A DNA stretch of 64,000 nt, taken from contig NZ_FTPO01000001.1 of the NCBI RefSeq assembly GCF_900155915.1, positions 1,426,001 to 1,490,000 of the forward strand, written 5' to 3'. The stretch's first letter is position 1, and every line of letters starts with the position of its first letter. This document shows positions 9,516-19,665 of this stretch, one piece after another. The notes beneath the pieces are model-generated. The model had not been told where the DNA came from, searched no databases, and saw only the letters and a list, made by a program, of their open reading frames with translations. Both the position numbers and the translations under genes were made by a program. The DNA comes from Microbacterium sp. RU33B. GTDB lineage: Bacteria > Actinomycetota > Actinomycetes > Actinomycetales > Microbacteriaceae.

Positions 9516-10139
9516 ATGATCTCCTCGCTGCGGGGGCGCATCGCCCACGTCGACGCCGAATCGCTCGTCCTCGAGGTCGGCGGCGTCGGCCTGTCGGTCT
9601 TCGTCTCGCCGCAGCTCCTCCACGGCGCGCACACCGGGAACGACCTTCACCTGCACACGAACCTCATCGTGCGGGAGGACGCGCTCACCCTGTTCGGCTT
9701 CGAGACCCGCGAAGAGCTCGTCGTGTTCACCCAGCTGCTCGGGGTGACCGGCGTCGGGCCGAAATCCGCCCTCGGTGTGCTCGCGACGCTCACGGTGGAT
9801 CAGATCGCCGAGGCCGTCATCGCCGACGACGACGCCCCCTTCCGGCGGGTCTCGGGCATCGGCCCCAAGACGGCCAAGCTCATCGTGGTGCAGCTCTCCG
9901 GCAAGCTCGCCCCTCCCCGGCCGACCGTCGTCGCGGGCGTCTCTACGGCGGCCCCCGCTGTCGCGGTGCAGGTGACGCAGGCGCTGATCGGACTCGGGTG
10001 GTCGGAGCGCGTGGCGGCGGATGCCGTCGCCTCCGTCGCGGCGGACGCCGGCGAGTCCGACCGCGCATCCGTCTCGGCGCTGCTGCGTCTCACGCTCGCG
10101 ATGCTCGGGCCCGCGCGCAAGGAGTCCGTCGGTGGATGA
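9516..10139 (+). CDS. ruvA: Holliday junction DNA-binding protein RuvA
   Basis: Binds the four-way junction and loads RuvB. The 207 residues comprise an OB-fold (about 1-62), helix-hairpin-helix motifs ([16 protein letters not shown] and [17 protein letters not shown], about 72-130) and a C-terminal RuvB-contacting domain (about 155-205) after a flexible linker of Ala, Pro and Val. The ruvB start codon lies inside the last codons of ruvA. Confidence 0.95.
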   Translation: MISSLRGRIAHVDAESLVLEVGGVGLSVFVSPQLLHGAHTGNDLHLHTNLIVREDALTLFGFETREELVVFTQLLGVTGVGPKSALGVLATLTVDQIAEAVIADDDAPFRRVSGIGPKTAKLIVVQLSGKLAPPRPTVVAGVSTAAPAVAVQVTQALIGLGWSERVAADAVASVAADAGESDRASVSALLRLTLAMLGPARKESVGG

Positions 10140-11196
10140 CCTGCGCGACATCGACGATCCGATCGATGAGACCGAGCTCGCGATCGAGGGCGCGCTGCGT
10201 CCCACGTCGCTCGCCGAGTTCGTCGGACAGCAGAAGGTGCGCGCGCAGCTCCAGCTCCTGCTCGACGCAGCGCGCATCCAGCAGCGCGCCCCCGACCACA
10301 TCCTGCTGTCCGGTCCACCGGGTCTCGGCAAGACGACCCTCGCGATGATCGTCGCGCACGAGAGCGGGCGTCCCCTCCGGCTCTCGAGCGGTCCGGCCAT
10401 CCAGCACGCCGGTGATCTCGCGGCTCTGCTGTCGAGCCTGACCCCCGGCGAAGTGCTGTTCATCGACGAGATCCACCGCATGGCGCGCTCCGCCGAGGAG
10501 ATGCTGTATCTCGCCATGGAGGACTTCCGCATCGACATCATGGTGGGCAAGGGCGCCGGTGCCACCAGCATCCCGCTCGACCTCGCGCCGTTCACCCTCG
10601 TCGGGGCGACGACGCGGTCCGGGATGCTGCCCAATCCGCTGCGCGACCGCTTCGGATTCACCGCGCACCTCGAGTTCTACGAGACCGATGAGCTCGAAGT
10701 GGTGGTCCGCCGCTCGGCCGAGCGTCTCGACGTTCGGCTCGCCGACGACGCGCGCGTCGAGATCGCCCGACGGTCGCGGGGGACTCCCCGCATCGCGAAC
10801 CGCCTGCTGCGCCGTGTGCGCGACTATGCGCTCGTGCACGGACCGTCGACGGGTGCCGGCACGGCGCGGGGAGTGCGGGTGGGCTCGGAGGTGTCGGTGA
10901 CGGATGCGGGGCACGCCCTCGCCCTCTACGACGTCGACGCGATCGGCCTCGACCGCCTCGACCGCGCCGTCCTCGATGCGATCGTGCGACGCTTCCGCGG
11001 CGGTCCCGTCGGCCTCAGCACCCTCGCGGTCGCGGTGGGCGAGGAATCCGACACGATCGAGTCCGTCGTCGAGCCGTATCTCGTGCGGATCGGATTCCTC
11101 GGGCGCACCCCGCGCGGACGCGTCGCGACGCCCGAGGCCTACGCGCATCTGGGCGTCGCGGCCCCCGACGGGGCCCTCAGATTCGATGACCTATAA
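10132..11196 (+). CDS. ruvB: Holliday junction branch migration helicase RuvB
   Basis: AAA+ motor of 354 residues that drives branch migration with RuvA. Walker A is [10 protein letters not shown] at residues 61-70; Walker B contains FIDEIHRM; sensor 1 is in [18 protein letters not shown] with the arginine finger nearby. The C-terminal winged helix ends near the stop. GTG 10132 overlaps ruvA by eight bases; the downstream ATG at 10136 is out of frame. The last codons contain the -10 box of yajC. Confidence 0.96.
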   Translation: MDDLRDIDDPIDETELAIEGALRPTSLAEFVGQQKVRAQLQLLLDAARIQQRAPDHILLSGPPGLGKTTLAMIVAHESGRPLRLSSGPAIQHAGDLAALLSSLTPGEVLFIDEIHRMARSAEEMLYLAMEDFRIDIMVGKGAGATSIPLDLAPFTLVGATTRSGMLPNPLRDRFGFTAHLEFYETDELEVVVRRSAERLDVRLADDARVEIARRSRGTPRIANRLLRRVRDYALVHGPSTGAGTARGVRVGSEVSVTDAGHALALYDVDAIGLDRLDRAVLDAIVRRFRGGPVGLSTLAVAVGEESDTIESVVEPYLVRIGFLGRTPRGRVATPEAYAHLGVAAPDGALRFDDL

Positions 11197-11197
11197 T
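11192..11197 (+). promoter_or_regulatory. consensus -10 box TATAAT for yajC-secDF
   Basis: A perfect TATAAT overlaps the ruvB stop codon (TAA at 11194-11196), the only full-consensus -10 I noticed in the window. It would give a leader of about 80 bases before yajC. No good -35 is evident at 16-18 bases upstream. Confidence 0.55.
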
Positions 11198-11283
11198 CAC
11201 TGAAGGCTTTCGCCACATCACCCCCTTCTTCGAGGCAGCGCCGCCCACGGCGCGCCCGAACCCGAAAGGTGTCCGCACACTCC

Positions 11284-11763
11284 ATGGATCTCGCGACCTT
11301 CTTCGGCCAGTACGGCCTGATCATCATCCTGTTCGTCCTCCTGATCTTCATGTTCTGGAGTTCGCGTCGCCGCATGCAGAAGCAGAAGGCGGAGCAGGAG
11401 ACCAAGGCCCGCCAGACCGTGCCGGGTGCCGAGGTGCTGCTGCAGGGCGGCCTGTACGGCACGATCGTGGCGTACGACGTCGAGAACCTCGACCAGCCCG
11501 CGATCGTCGAGATCGCTCCGGGCGTCGAGATCAAGGTGCACAGCCAGGCCATCCTCCGCGTGGTCAGCCCCACCGAGGGCGTCGTGACCGAGGACGAGTT
11601 CCTCGAGGCCGAGGCAGACCAGGCCGAGTACGCGTCGGATGTCGCGAACGGCTTCGAGACGTCGATCAGCGACGACCACGCGATCGCCGCCGAGAAGGCC
11701 GCTCGTGAGGCCGAGAAGACGGCCGACACCGACACCGAGCCCGGCGCCAAGCCGCAGGCCTGA
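11284..11763 (+). CDS. yajC: preprotein translocase subunit YajC
   Basis: A 159-residue accessory subunit of the SecDF-YajC complex. One N-terminal transmembrane helix (about residues 8-26, LIIILFVLLIFMFW) is followed by a basic RRRMQKQK stretch and the YajC core (about 45-100, EVLLQGGLYGTIV). The C-terminal 50 residues are acidic and alanine-rich. I prefer ATG 11284 to GTG 11269 because the GAAAGG at about 11263-11268 is a workable distance from the ATG but abuts the GTG. secD and secF follow. Confidence 0.92.
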   Translation: MDLATFFGQYGLIIILFVLLIFMFWSSRRRMQKQKAEQETKARQTVPGAEVLLQGGLYGTIVAYDVENLDQPAIVEIAPGVEIKVHSQAILRVVSPTEGVVTEDEFLEAEADQAEYASDVANGFETSISDDHAIAAEKAAREAEKTADTDTEPGAKPQA

Positions 11764-11804
11764 TCCGTCCGCCCTTCGCGGGCACCCGAGAAAGCTGACC
11801 CTTC

Positions 11805-13538
11805 GTGGCCACTCCCACCCCCGTCCGGCACGCCTGGCGCGCGCTCACCTGGCTTCTGGTGATCACCGCCGTCCTGTTCGGCATCAACGCCCTCGGCGTG
11901 TACGTCTTCAAGGGCAGCTCGTGGGCCCCCGAGCTCGCGCTCGACCTGCAGGGCGGCACGCAGATCATCCTCGAGGCGAACACGCCCGACGGCGCCGAGC
12001 CGTCCGCGGAACAGATGGCCCAGGCCGCCACGATCATCCGCCAGCGCATCGACGCCTCGGGCGTCAGCGAGGCCGATGTCACGACGCAGGCCGGCAACCA
12101 GATCGTGGTGCAGATCCCCGGCGTCGCCGACGAGGAGACCCGCAACCGCATCGAGGCCTCCGCGCAGCTGCAGCTGCGCGCCGTCCTGTTCACCGGCGCT
12201 CCCGCGACCAGCTTCGTGGGAGAGGACGGCACGGCCACGCCCTACCCGACGCCCGATCCGTCGCTCAACTCCACGCCGACGACGTCGCCGACGAACGGCA
12301 GCGACCCCGCGTGGATCACCGACTCGCTCTACGCGCAGTTCCTCGTGTACGACTGCGCCGATCCCGCCAACGACCCGGCGAACGCGCCCCAGGACCAGCC
12401 GCTCATCACCTGCGACGCGTCCAACACGATCAAGTACATCCTCGGACCGGTCGAGCTCGACGGCTCGTCGATCGACGACGCCACGTTCGGCATGCAGCAG
12501 AACAACGGCCAGTGGGCCGTCAACCTGACCTTCGACGGCGACGGCACCGAGACGTTCGGACAGATCAGCCAGCGCCTCTACGGCGCCACTGCCCCGCTCA
12601 ACCAGTTCGCCTTCGTGCTCGACGGCTTCGTGCTGTCGGCGCCGTCGATGAACGGCGTCATCCTCGACGGCAAGCCGAGCATCACCGGAAGCTTCACTCA
12701 GGAGTCCGCGAAGACCCTCGCCGACCAGCTGAAGTACGGTGCGCTGCCGCTGAGCTTCTCGGTGGAGAGCTCCAATGCGATCTCCGCGACCCTCGGCTCG
12801 CAGCAGCTGCAGATCGGTCTCGTCGCCGGCCTGATCGGTCTCGCTCTGGTCGCGCTGTACTCGCTCATCGTCTACCGCGCGCTCGGTGCCGTGATCATCG
12901 CGTCGCTGGTGGTGATGGGTGTCCTGACGTACATCACGCTGTGCATCCTCGCGTGGCGCATGGGCTTCCGTCTGTCGCTCGCGGGCGTCGCGGGCCTGAT
13001 CGTCACGATCGGCTTCACGGCGGACTCGTTCATCGTGTACTTCGAACGCATCCGAGACGAGCTGCGCGACGGGAAGTCGATCACCAGCGCCGTCGAGGAC
13101 GGCTGGGGCCGTGCCAAGCGCACGATCTACATCTCGAAGTCGGTCAACATCCTGGCCGCCATCGTGCTGTACATCCTGGCCGACGCCAACGTGAAGGGCT
13201 TCGCGTTCACGCTCGGTCTCACGACCGCGATCGACGTCCTGATCTTCATCCTCTTCACCCACCCCGTGCTCCAGCTGCTGGCGCGTACGCGGTTCTTCGG
13301 CGGTGGACACCCGCTGTCGGGCCTCGACCCGGAGGCGCTGGGCGCCGTCTACCGCGGTCGCGCGCAGTTCCGTGCCCCGGTGCCGGCGACCGCGAAGACG
13401 CAGGCGGCACGTCGCTCGCAGAAGTCGCGCGGCGAAGCCGAGCGGCGCCAGACCATCGCCGAGCGAAAGCAGGCGGAGCTCGACGCGAAGTCGGGCGACA
13501 GCAGACCGGGCACGACCGGCAAGGAAGGTGACGTCTGA
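11805..13538 (+). CDS. secD: protein-export membrane protein SecD
   Basis: A 577-residue RND-superfamily subunit that uses the proton gradient to pull secreted proteins across the membrane. An N-terminal helix (about 15-35) is followed by the DLQGGTQI motif (D1), a large periplasmic-side P1 domain with a poorly conserved Thr/Pro/Ser insertion near residues 143-170 (PYPTPDPSLNSTPTTSPT), and five C-terminal helices with GFTADSFIVYFERIRDE. The C-terminal 75 residues are a charged cytoplasmic tail. GTG start; the stop shares one base with the secF ATG (TGATG). Confidence 0.95.
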   Translation: MATPTPVRHAWRALTWLLVITAVLFGINALGVYVFKGSSWAPELALDLQGGTQIILEANTPDGAEPSAEQMAQAATIIRQRIDASGVSEADVTTQAGNQIVVQIPGVADEETRNRIEASAQLQLRAVLFTGAPATSFVGEDGTATPYPTPDPSLNSTPTTSPTNGSDPAWITDSLYAQFLVYDCADPANDPANAPQDQPLITCDASNTIKYILGPVELDGSSIDDATFGMQQNNGQWAVNLTFDGDGTETFGQISQRLYGATAPLNQFAFVLDGFVLSAPSMNGVILDGKPSITGSFTQESAKTLADQLKYGALPLSFSVESSNAISATLGSQQLQIGLVAGLIGLALVALYSLIVYRALGAVIIASLVVMGVLTYITLCILAWRMGFRLSLAGVAGLIVTIGFTADSFIVYFERIRDELRDGKSITSAVEDGWGRAKRTIYISKSVNILAAIVLYILADANVKGFAFTLGLTTAIDVLIFILFTHPVLQLLARTRFFGGGHPLSGLDPEALGAVYRGRAQFRAPVPATAKTQAARRSQKSRGEAERRQTIAERKQAELDAKSGDSRPGTTGKEGDV

Positions 13539-14527
13539 TGCGCACCATGAACCAGCTGGGCAACGACCTCTACACCGGCAAGACCTCTGTTCCCTTCGTG
13601 GGCCGCCGACGCCTGTGGTTCATCATCGCGGCGATCCTCGTCATCGGTGCGGCGCTCGTACCGCTGCTGCGTCCGATCCAGTTCTCGATCGAGTTCACCG
13701 GCGGATCGCAGTTCACGGTGTCCGGCGTGGCCACACCCGACCAGGATCTGGCGAGCGAGGTCGTGCGCGAGGTCGTCCCCAGCGCGACCACCAAGGTCGT
13801 GACGGTCGGCACCGACACCCTCCGCATCCAGACCGATCAGCTCACCGATCAGGAGAGCCGGGATGTCTCGGCCGCCCTCGCCGAACGCTTCGACGTCGCC
13901 GCCGACGAAGTCAGCTACTCGTTCATCGGTCCCAGCTGGGGAGCCGACGTCACCCGGCAGTCGCTGTGGGGACTGGCGATCTTCCTCGCGCTGACGTTCC
14001 TGATCCTGGCGATCTACTTCCGCACGTGGAAGATGTCGGTCGCCGCCATCATCGGCCTGGTCGACGTGCTCGTCATCACGATCGGCGTGTACGCGCTGTT
14101 CGGATTCGAGATCTCGCCCGCCGCCGTCATCGGGTTCCTGACGATCCTGTCCTACGCGCTCTACGACACCGTCGTGGTGTTCGACAAGATCAGGGAGAAC
14201 ACCGCGGAGGACGGCGAGATTTCCGGGCGCACGTTCGGCGAGTCCGTGAACCTCGCGGTCAACCAGACCCTCGTGCGCTCGATCAACACCACCGTGGTGG
14301 CGGTCCTCCCCACCGGGGCGATCCTGTTCATCGGCGCCCTGTGGCTCGGCGCGCAGACCCTGACCGACATCTCGCTGTCGATCTTCGTCGGCACGATCGT
14401 CGCGGCCTACTCGACGGTGTTCGTCGCGTCGCCGCTGTACTCGCTCATGCGCGAGAACGAGCCCGCCATCAAGGCGCGCGACGCGCGGGTCCTCGCGTCC
14501 CGCGAGCTCGCCGCCGCCTCGGCGTAA
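13538..14527 (+). CDS. secF: protein-export membrane protein SecF
   Basis: Partner of SecD, 329 residues. One N-terminal helix (about 25-45), the EFTGGSQF motif, a periplasmic domain, then five helices with the RND signature YDTVVVFDKIREN. Coupled to secD by a one-base overlap and followed by a strong hairpin. In mycobacteria apt lies between secF and relA; here it is absent. Confidence 0.95.
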   Translation: MRTMNQLGNDLYTGKTSVPFVGRRRLWFIIAAILVIGAALVPLLRPIQFSIEFTGGSQFTVSGVATPDQDLASEVVREVVPSATTKVVTVGTDTLRIQTDQLTDQESRDVSAALAERFDVAADEVSYSFIGPSWGADVTRQSLWGLAIFLALTFLILAIYFRTWKMSVAAIIGLVDVLVITIGVYALFGFEISPAAVIGFLTILSYALYDTVVVFDKIRENTAEDGEISGRTFGESVNLAVNQTLVRSINTTVVAVLPTGAILFIGALWLGAQTLTDISLSIFVGTIVAAYSTVFVASPLYSLMRENEPAIKARDARVLASRELAAASA

Positions 14528-14543
14528 CCCGACCCGGTTCCAG

Positions 14544-14577
14544 AGGGCAGGCCTCCACCCCGGTGGAGACCTGCCCT
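14544..14577 (+). terminator. terminator after secF
   Basis: AGGGCAGGCCTCCACC (14544-14559) pairs with 14562-14577 with a single mismatch across a two-base loop, followed by TTC. Confidence 0.75.
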
Positions 14578-14619
14578 TTCGGTCGTCTCGGGTCGGTCTG
14601 CGGCCCGGCGCCGCGGGCA

Positions 14620-14625
14620 TAGGAT
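14620..14625 (+). promoter_or_regulatory. -10 box TAGGAT of relA
   Basis: TAGGAT lies 31 bases before the relA ATG; the leader carries the ribosome binding site GGGGAGGAG at about 14642-14650. Confidence 0.5.
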
Positions 14626-14656
14626 TGAGCAGTCCGTCGCAGGGGAGGAGTCCGAC

Positions 14657-16909
14657 ATGACCGAGACCGCCCCCGCGTCTGCCCAGTCCTCGTCGCTCCG
14701 CCGGCTCGTACCGCGGATCTTCTCGCGCTCCGCCCGACGGGACGGGCTCGAGCAGCTGCTGCGCACCGTCCGCACGAACCACCCCAAGGGCGATCTCTCC
14801 GTCATCGAGCGCGCCTACACGGTGGCCGAGAAGGCCCACTCCGGCCAGGTGCGTCAGAGCGGCGAGCCCTACATCACGCATCCGCTCGCCGTCGCCCAGA
14901 TCCTGGCCGACTTCGGGCTCGGACCGAAGGCGATCACGGCGGCGCTCCTGCACGACACCGTGGAGGACACCGACTACAGCCTCGACCAGCTCACCGCCGA
15001 GTTCGGCGACGAGGTCGCGATGCTCGTCGACGGCGTCACCAAGCTCGACAAGGTCAAGTACGGCGAGAGCGCGCAGGCCGAGACCGTCCGCAAGATGATC
15101 GTGGCGATGTCGAAAGACATCCGGGTGCTGCTCATCAAGCTCGCCGATCGCCTCCACAACGCGCGCACGTGGGGCTTCGTGCCGCCGCACAAGGCCGCCA
15201 AGAAGGCGACGGAGACCCTAGAGATCTACGCGCCGCTGGCGCACCGGCTCGGCATCCAGGCCATCAAGTCGGAGCTCGAGGACCTCTCGTTCGCGGTGCT
15301 CCATCCCAAGCTCTACGCCGAGATCGAGAGCCTCGTGAAGCAGCGCACGCCGCAGCGCGAGCAGTACGTGCAGAGCGTGATCGACGCCGTCGACGCCGAT
15401 CTGCGCGAGCTGCGCATCCGCGGACGCGTCATGGGCCGCCCCAAGCAGCTCTACTCCGTGTACCAGAAGATGGTCGTGCGCGGCCGCGAGTTCGACGACA
15501 TCTACGACCTCATCGGCATCCGGGTGCTCGTCGGCAGCGTGCGCGACTGCTACGGCGTGCTCGGCTCGATCCACGCACGCTGGACGCCGCTTCCCGGACG
15601 CTTCAAGGACTACATCGCGACCCCGAAGTTCAACCTCTACCAGTCACTGCACACGACCGTGATCGGGCCGGGCGGCCGCACCGTCGAGATCCAGATCCGC
15701 ACGAACGAGATGCACCAGCAGGCGGAGTACGGCGTCGCGGCGCACTGGAAGTACAAGGAGCAGGTCGCCGGCGGAAAGGTCGACTCGAAGTCGGTCGACA
15801 CCGACATGGCGTGGCTGGCGCACATCTCGGACTGGCAGGCCGAGACGGCCGACCCGGGCGAGTTCCTCGATTCGCTGCGCTTCGAGATCGGTGCGAAGGA
15901 GGTCTACGTCTTCACCCCGAAGGGTCGGGTCATCGGACTTCCGAGCGGGGCCACCCCGGTCGACTTCGCGTACGCGGTGCACACCGAGGTGGGGCACCGC
16001 ACGATGGGCGCGAAGGTCAACGGCCGCCTCGTGCCCCTCGAGTCCGAGCTGAAGAGCGGCGACGTCGTCGAGGTCTTCACGTCGAAGAATCCGGATGCCG
16101 GACCCAGCCAGGACTGGCTCGGCTTCGTGAAGAGCACCCGGGCGCGCAGCAAGATCCGCGGCTGGTACGCGAAGGAACGGCGCGAAGAGGCCATCGAGCA
16201 GGGCAAGGAGGCCATCGCCCGTGCGATGCGCCGCCAGAACCTGCCGCTTCAGCGCCTGATGAGTCAGGACTCGTTCGCCGAAGTCGCCCAGCAGCTGCGC
16301 TACGAGGATGTGTCGTCGCTGTACGCCGCGGTCGGCGAGGGGCACGTGTCGACGCAGTCGGTGATCGAGAAGGTCACGGCGCTCGTCAGTGCCGCCGACA
16401 CGTCGACCGGGCCCATCGACATCCCCGCCGTAGGACGCTCACGGGCACCGCGGGGCGGCGATTCCGGCATCCTCGTGCGCGGAGCGCCCGACATCCTGGT
16501 CAAGCTGGCCAAGTGCTGCACACCGGTGCCCGGCGACGAGATCCTCGGGTTCGTCACGCGGGGGAGCGGCGTGTCGGTGCATCGCAGCGACTGCACGAAC
16601 GTCCAGTCGCTCCTGAACGACGCAGAGCGCATCATCGACGTCGAGTGGGCGCCGACCACCAAGAGCATCTTCCTCGTGCAGATCCAGGTGGAGGCGCTCG
16701 ACCGCTCGGGCCTGCTCAGCGACGTCACCCGCGTCCTGAGCGAGCATCACGTCAACATCCTCTCCGCCACCGTCTCGACCTCGAGCGACCGCCTGGCGAT
16801 CAGCCGGTTCGTCTTCGAGATGGGCGACATCGTGCACCTCGATCGGGTGCTGAACGCCGTGCGGCGCATCGACGCCGTCTACGACGTCTACCGCGTCACG
16901 TCGTCGTAG
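14657..16909 (+). CDS. relA: bifunctional (p)ppGpp synthetase/hydrolase
   Basis: Makes and degrades the stringent-response alarmone (p)ppGpp. The 750-residue protein has the HD hydrolase domain with His99-Asp100 in [10 protein letters not shown], so hydrolysis should be intact; the synthetase domain (about 220-380) with [18 protein letters not shown] and YQSLHTTV; a TGS domain (about 415-475); and a C-terminal ACT domain (about 670-745). This is the long Rel architecture usual for actinobacteria, which generally have a single bifunctional enzyme of this kind. The 3' end overlaps a convergent gene by 14 bases. Confidence 0.96.
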   Translation: MTETAPASAQSSSLRRLVPRIFSRSARRDGLEQLLRTVRTNHPKGDLSVIERAYTVAEKAHSGQVRQSGEPYITHPLAVAQILADFGLGPKAITAALLHDTVEDTDYSLDQLTAEFGDEVAMLVDGVTKLDKVKYGESAQAETVRKMIVAMSKDIRVLLIKLADRLHNARTWGFVPPHKAAKKATETLEIYAPLAHRLGIQAIKSELEDLSFAVLHPKLYAEIESLVKQRTPQREQYVQSVIDAVDADLRELRIRGRVMGRPKQLYSVYQKMVVRGREFDDIYDLIGIRVLVGSVRDCYGVLGSIHARWTPLPGRFKDYIATPKFNLYQSLHTTVIGPGGRTVEIQIRTNEMHQQAEYGVAAHWKYKEQVAGGKVDSKSVDTDMAWLAHISDWQAETADPGEFLDSLRFEIGAKEVYVFTPKGRVIGLPSGATPVDFAYAVHTEVGHRTMGAKVNGRLVPLESELKSGDVVEVFTSKNPDAGPSQDWLGFVKSTRARSKIRGWYAKERREEAIEQGKEAIARAMRRQNLPLQRLMSQDSFAEVAQQLRYEDVSSLYAAVGEGHVSTQSVIEKVTALVSAADTSTGPIDIPAVGRSRAPRGGDSGILVRGAPDILVKLAKCCTPVPGDEILGFVTRGSGVSVHRSDCTNVQSLLNDAERIIDVEWAPTTKSIFLVQIQVEALDRSGLLSDVTRVLSEHHVNILSATVSTSSDRLAISRFVFEMGDIVHLDRVLNAVRRIDAVYDVYRVTSS

Positions 16910-17474
16910 GGGCGCGGCCCGCGACCGCGTCTTCTGCGGCGGCGAGACCTCGGAGGAAGACCAGTCCGGAGCGCTTGTGCGGGAGCTTCCCCGAGCGCTC
17001 GAGCCGGTCGGCAGCCTCTCGTGCGAGACCCGCGTACGCCGCGGCCAGCAGTCGTGCCGCGTGGGCGTGGGCCTCATCGGGCACCCGCGCGAGGTCGGCC
17101 AGGGTGCGCACGGGCGTCGTGACGCGCACGCCTCCGAGGAGCACGACGTCTGTCGCGGCGACGCTGCCGTCGCGGTAGAGGAGCCGCAGATCGATCACGG
17201 CGTGGAGGCGCCTCTCGACCGCCCGCTGGACCGTATGGCGCACCGGGGGGAAGGGAAGGGCTCCATGCACCCAGGCGGCCGTCAGATGCGTCGCAGCGAG
17301 CGTGTCGCCCAGGATGCCGCGCAGCGACCCGGCGCGGAGCCCCGCGGTCTCGACGGCGTCTGCCGGGATGTAGGCGTCGCCGAGTTCGACCAGGTGTCCG
17401 TCGAGCCGAGCGGCGGAGAGCTCGGCCGTGGAGAGACGGTCATCCGCGAAATACAGGAACGGCGACGGATGCAT
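16896..17474 (-). CDS. uncharacterised protein, faintly AbiEi-antitoxin-like
   Basis: A 192-residue protein (192 if started at the ATG 17472-17474). The region [14 protein letters not shown] followed by [24 protein letters not shown] loosely resembles the core of proteins annotated as AbiEi-type antitoxins or transcriptional regulators with a winged-helix N-terminus, but no toxin gene is adjacent and the similarity is a memory of pattern, not a search result. The frame extends to ATG 17519; the extra residues are RERRR-rich and lack a ribosome binding site. It is convergent with relA. Function unknown. Confidence 0.55.
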   Translation of the reverse strand: MHPSPFLYFADDRLSTAELSAARLDGHLVELGDAYIPADAVETAGLRAGSLRGILGDTLAATHLTAAWVHGALPFPPVRHTVQRAVERRLHAVIDLRLLYRDGSVAATDVVLLGGVRVTTPVRTLADLARVPDEAHAHAARLLAAAYAGLAREAADRLERSGKLPHKRSGLVFLRGLAAAEDAVAGRAPTTT

Positions 17475-17569
17475 GTGAGCCAGTGTGGCCCACGGCATCC
17501 GTCGCCGTTCCCGCGTCATGCGCGACTGTGGACAACCTCCCTCGCAGCGGAGCCGAGGGAGGACGGGTG

Positions 17570-19195
17570 TCAGCCTCCGAGTGCTCGCAGCCAGCCCTTG
17601 CGAGCTTCGAGCGCGTCGGTGGCCTGAGCGATCTTCGACGCGTCGCCGGACTTCTTCGCAGCGGCGAGCTCGGCCTCGAGCTTCTCGATCGCGTCGGTGA
17701 GCTGACGCGTCATGTCGTTGGCGCGCGCCTTCGTCTCCGGATTGTTCCGCTTCCAGTCGGTCTCTTCGCGCGTGCGGAGGGCGTTCTCGACCTTCCGCAG
17801 GTCGTCGTCGAGGGTGCGCTCGGCATCCCTCGGGAAGATCCGGCCGATCTCATCCCACTGCCGCTGGATGCTCGTGAGGAGCTGACGCGCCTTGGCGATC
17901 TCCGGCTCGTCGGCGACCGCTTTGGCCTCGACGAGCAGGGCGCGCTTCTGCACGATCTTCTCGCGCGACTCCTCGGCCTCGACCGCCTCCCGCTCACCGC
18001 GGGCGCTGTACAGCGCATCGCCGGCGGCCTTGAAACGCGCCCAGAGCGCGTCGTCGGCCTTCTTGCCGGCGCGACCGGCGGTCTTCCACTGATCCAGCAG
18101 CTCGCGGTACGCGGCGATGCCGTCCTCGCCCTTGGGGGCGAGCGCCTCGGCTCGTTCCACGAGCTTCGCCTTGCGCTCACGGACGCCCTTGTGGGCCTCA
18201 TCGAGCTCGGCGTAGAACTCGCGGCGGTGCTTGTCGACCGTCGCGCGCGCGTCGCGGAACCGCTTCCAGAGCTGCTGGCCAGCCGCCTTCGGGAGGCGCG
18301 GACCCGTCTTCTGCTGCGCCTGCCAGGCGTCGAAGAGCTCCGTCATGTCGACGGATGCCTGCTTCCACTGCACGCTGCGCGGATCGCGGGCAGCGAGGGC
18401 CTCGGCCTTCTCCACGAGGGCCGTGCGTGCCTTGACCGCCTCGTCGACCGCTTCGCGCGCAGCGGCCGACTCGGCCTGCGTCGCCACCGAGAGCTCCTCG
18501 GTCAGCGCCGCGACGCGGGCTTCGAGCGATGCCAGGTCGCCGACGGCAGCGGCCCCCGTGATCTTGTCCCGGACGAGCTTTGCCGTCGCCCGCAGATCGG
18601 ATGCCGACGCCCCGCCGCTGTGGTGACGCACCTCGAGCAGCGTGACCTCGCTCACGAGGTCGGCGAACTTGCGCTCGAAGTAGGCGAGGGCTTCGTCGGT
18701 CGTTCCGTCGGGGTACTGCCCGACCACACGCCACTCGTCGCCTTCGCGGACCGACACGGTGCCGTCCTCCTCGACCCGACCCCACGGCTCTCCGGTGGGT
18801 GCCGGGGCGGGCGCGGTCTCGGTCGGGCGCGGTGCAGCCACGGGGGGCTTCGGGCGGGCGACCATCTTCGGGGTCGGCATCGGGCGCGGCGAGGGGTGGG
18901 GCACCGGAGCCGGCGCAGCCGCCGGCTCGGTGGACTCGGCGGCTTCCGGCTCGTCGGTCACCGGCGCTTCGGCGGCCTCCGCGGCCTCGACGGGCTCGGA
19001 TTCCGCGGGTGCGGTTTCGTCGACTGCGGCCTCCGAGGCCGCATCGTCTTCGGCCGGAGCGGGATCGGTCTGCTCAGCGGCGCTCGTCGGCTCGTCGACG
19101 CCGGCGGTCGACTCGGTGGCGTCGCTCGTCGGTTCTTCGACGACGGCGTCGAGATCGGCGGGGGTTTCGGGTGTGGGGTCTGCTGCGGCAGTCAC
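17570..19195 (-). CDS. DUF349-repeat protein with acidic low-complexity N-terminus
   Basis: About 541 residues. The first 150 are Ala/Glu/Pro/Thr-rich and probably disordered; from about 165 onward come helical DUF349 repeats (W-x-x-F-x-x-A/R motifs such as LWKRFRDARATVDKHR and LWARFKAAGDALYSARG) and a long coiled coil to the C-terminus. DUF349 proteins are common in actinobacteria and have no settled function. I choose GTG 19195 because the sequence TGAGG stands six to ten bases before it; the in-frame GTG at 19204 would lie within that ribosome binding site. Confidence 0.8.
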   Translation of the reverse strand: MTAAADPTPETPADLDAVVEEPTSDATESTAGVDEPTSAAEQTDPAPAEDDAASEAAVDETAPAESEPVEAAEAAEAPVTDEPEAAESTEPAAAPAPVPHPSPRPMPTPKMVARPKPPVAAPRPTETAPAPAPTGEPWGRVEEDGTVSVREGDEWRVVGQYPDGTTDEALAYFERKFADLVSEVTLLEVRHHSGGASASDLRATAKLVRDKITGAAAVGDLASLEARVAALTEELSVATQAESAAAREAVDEAVKARTALVEKAEALAARDPRSVQWKQASVDMTELFDAWQAQQKTGPRLPKAAGQQLWKRFRDARATVDKHRREFYAELDEAHKGVRERKAKLVERAEALAPKGEDGIAAYRELLDQWKTAGRAGKKADDALWARFKAAGDALYSARGEREAVEAEESREKIVQKRALLVEAKAVADEPEIAKARQLLTSIQRQWDEIGRIFPRDAERTLDDDLRKVENALRTREETDWKRNNPETKARANDMTRQLTDAIEKLEAELAAAKKSGDASKIAQATDALEARKGWLRALGG

Positions 19196-19272
19196 GGAAT
19201 GCACCTCAATGCGGCTCGTGCCGCCTTCGGGGGATGGACGCGCACCAGCCTAGTACGGCGGGGCCGATCGAC

Positions 19273-19581
19273 TCAGGGCGTGGGAGTGGGCGCAGGCTCG
19301 GTCGCGTCGGGCGCCGGCGTCGGATCCCCCGTCGGCGTCGGGCTCGGCGTCGGGACGGACGTCGAGGTGCCCGTCGGCGTCGGCTCGGGCACGCCCGGGC
19401 CCATCGTGAAGTAGGCGATCTGCCCGCCGACGACCGCGAGGATGAGCACACCGCCGGCGATGCCGGCGACGAGGTTGTCACGCACACGACGCCGGACGCG
19501 GCCGTCCTGGTAGTCCTGACGCGCCTGGTAGAGGCGTGCTCGCTCGCGCTCCGCGCGCGCTCCGCGATCCTTGGCAGCCAC
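19273..19581 (-). CDS. small single-pass membrane protein with Thr/Pro-rich tail
   Basis: 102 residues: a charged N-terminus (KDRGARAERERARLY), a single transmembrane helix near residues 38-60 (LVAGIAGGVLILAVVGGQIAYF), then a tail of alternating Thr, Pro, Ser and Asp that would lie outside the cell and could be wall-spanning or glycosylated. The GTG start has an excellent GAGGAGG ribosome binding site. No family recognised; such small proteins are frequent near housekeeping genes in Microbacteriaceae. Confidence 0.75.
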   Translation of the reverse strand: MAAKDRGARAERERARLYQARQDYQDGRVRRRVRDNLVAGIAGGVLILAVVGGQIAYFTMGPGVPEPTPTGTSTSVPTPSPTPTGDPTPAPDATEPAPTPTP

Positions 19582-19665
19582 GAATCCTCCTCGTCCCGGG
19601 GCCTCCGGGGCGAGTCGATCCTACGCAGGCCGTCGGGGGCGTCCAAACCGCGACGCGAGCACCGT

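Noticed and set aside
16896..17569. Toxin-antitoxin pair beside relA
   Set aside because: Only one gene is present; the 95 bases before the DUF349 gene encode no partner toxin.
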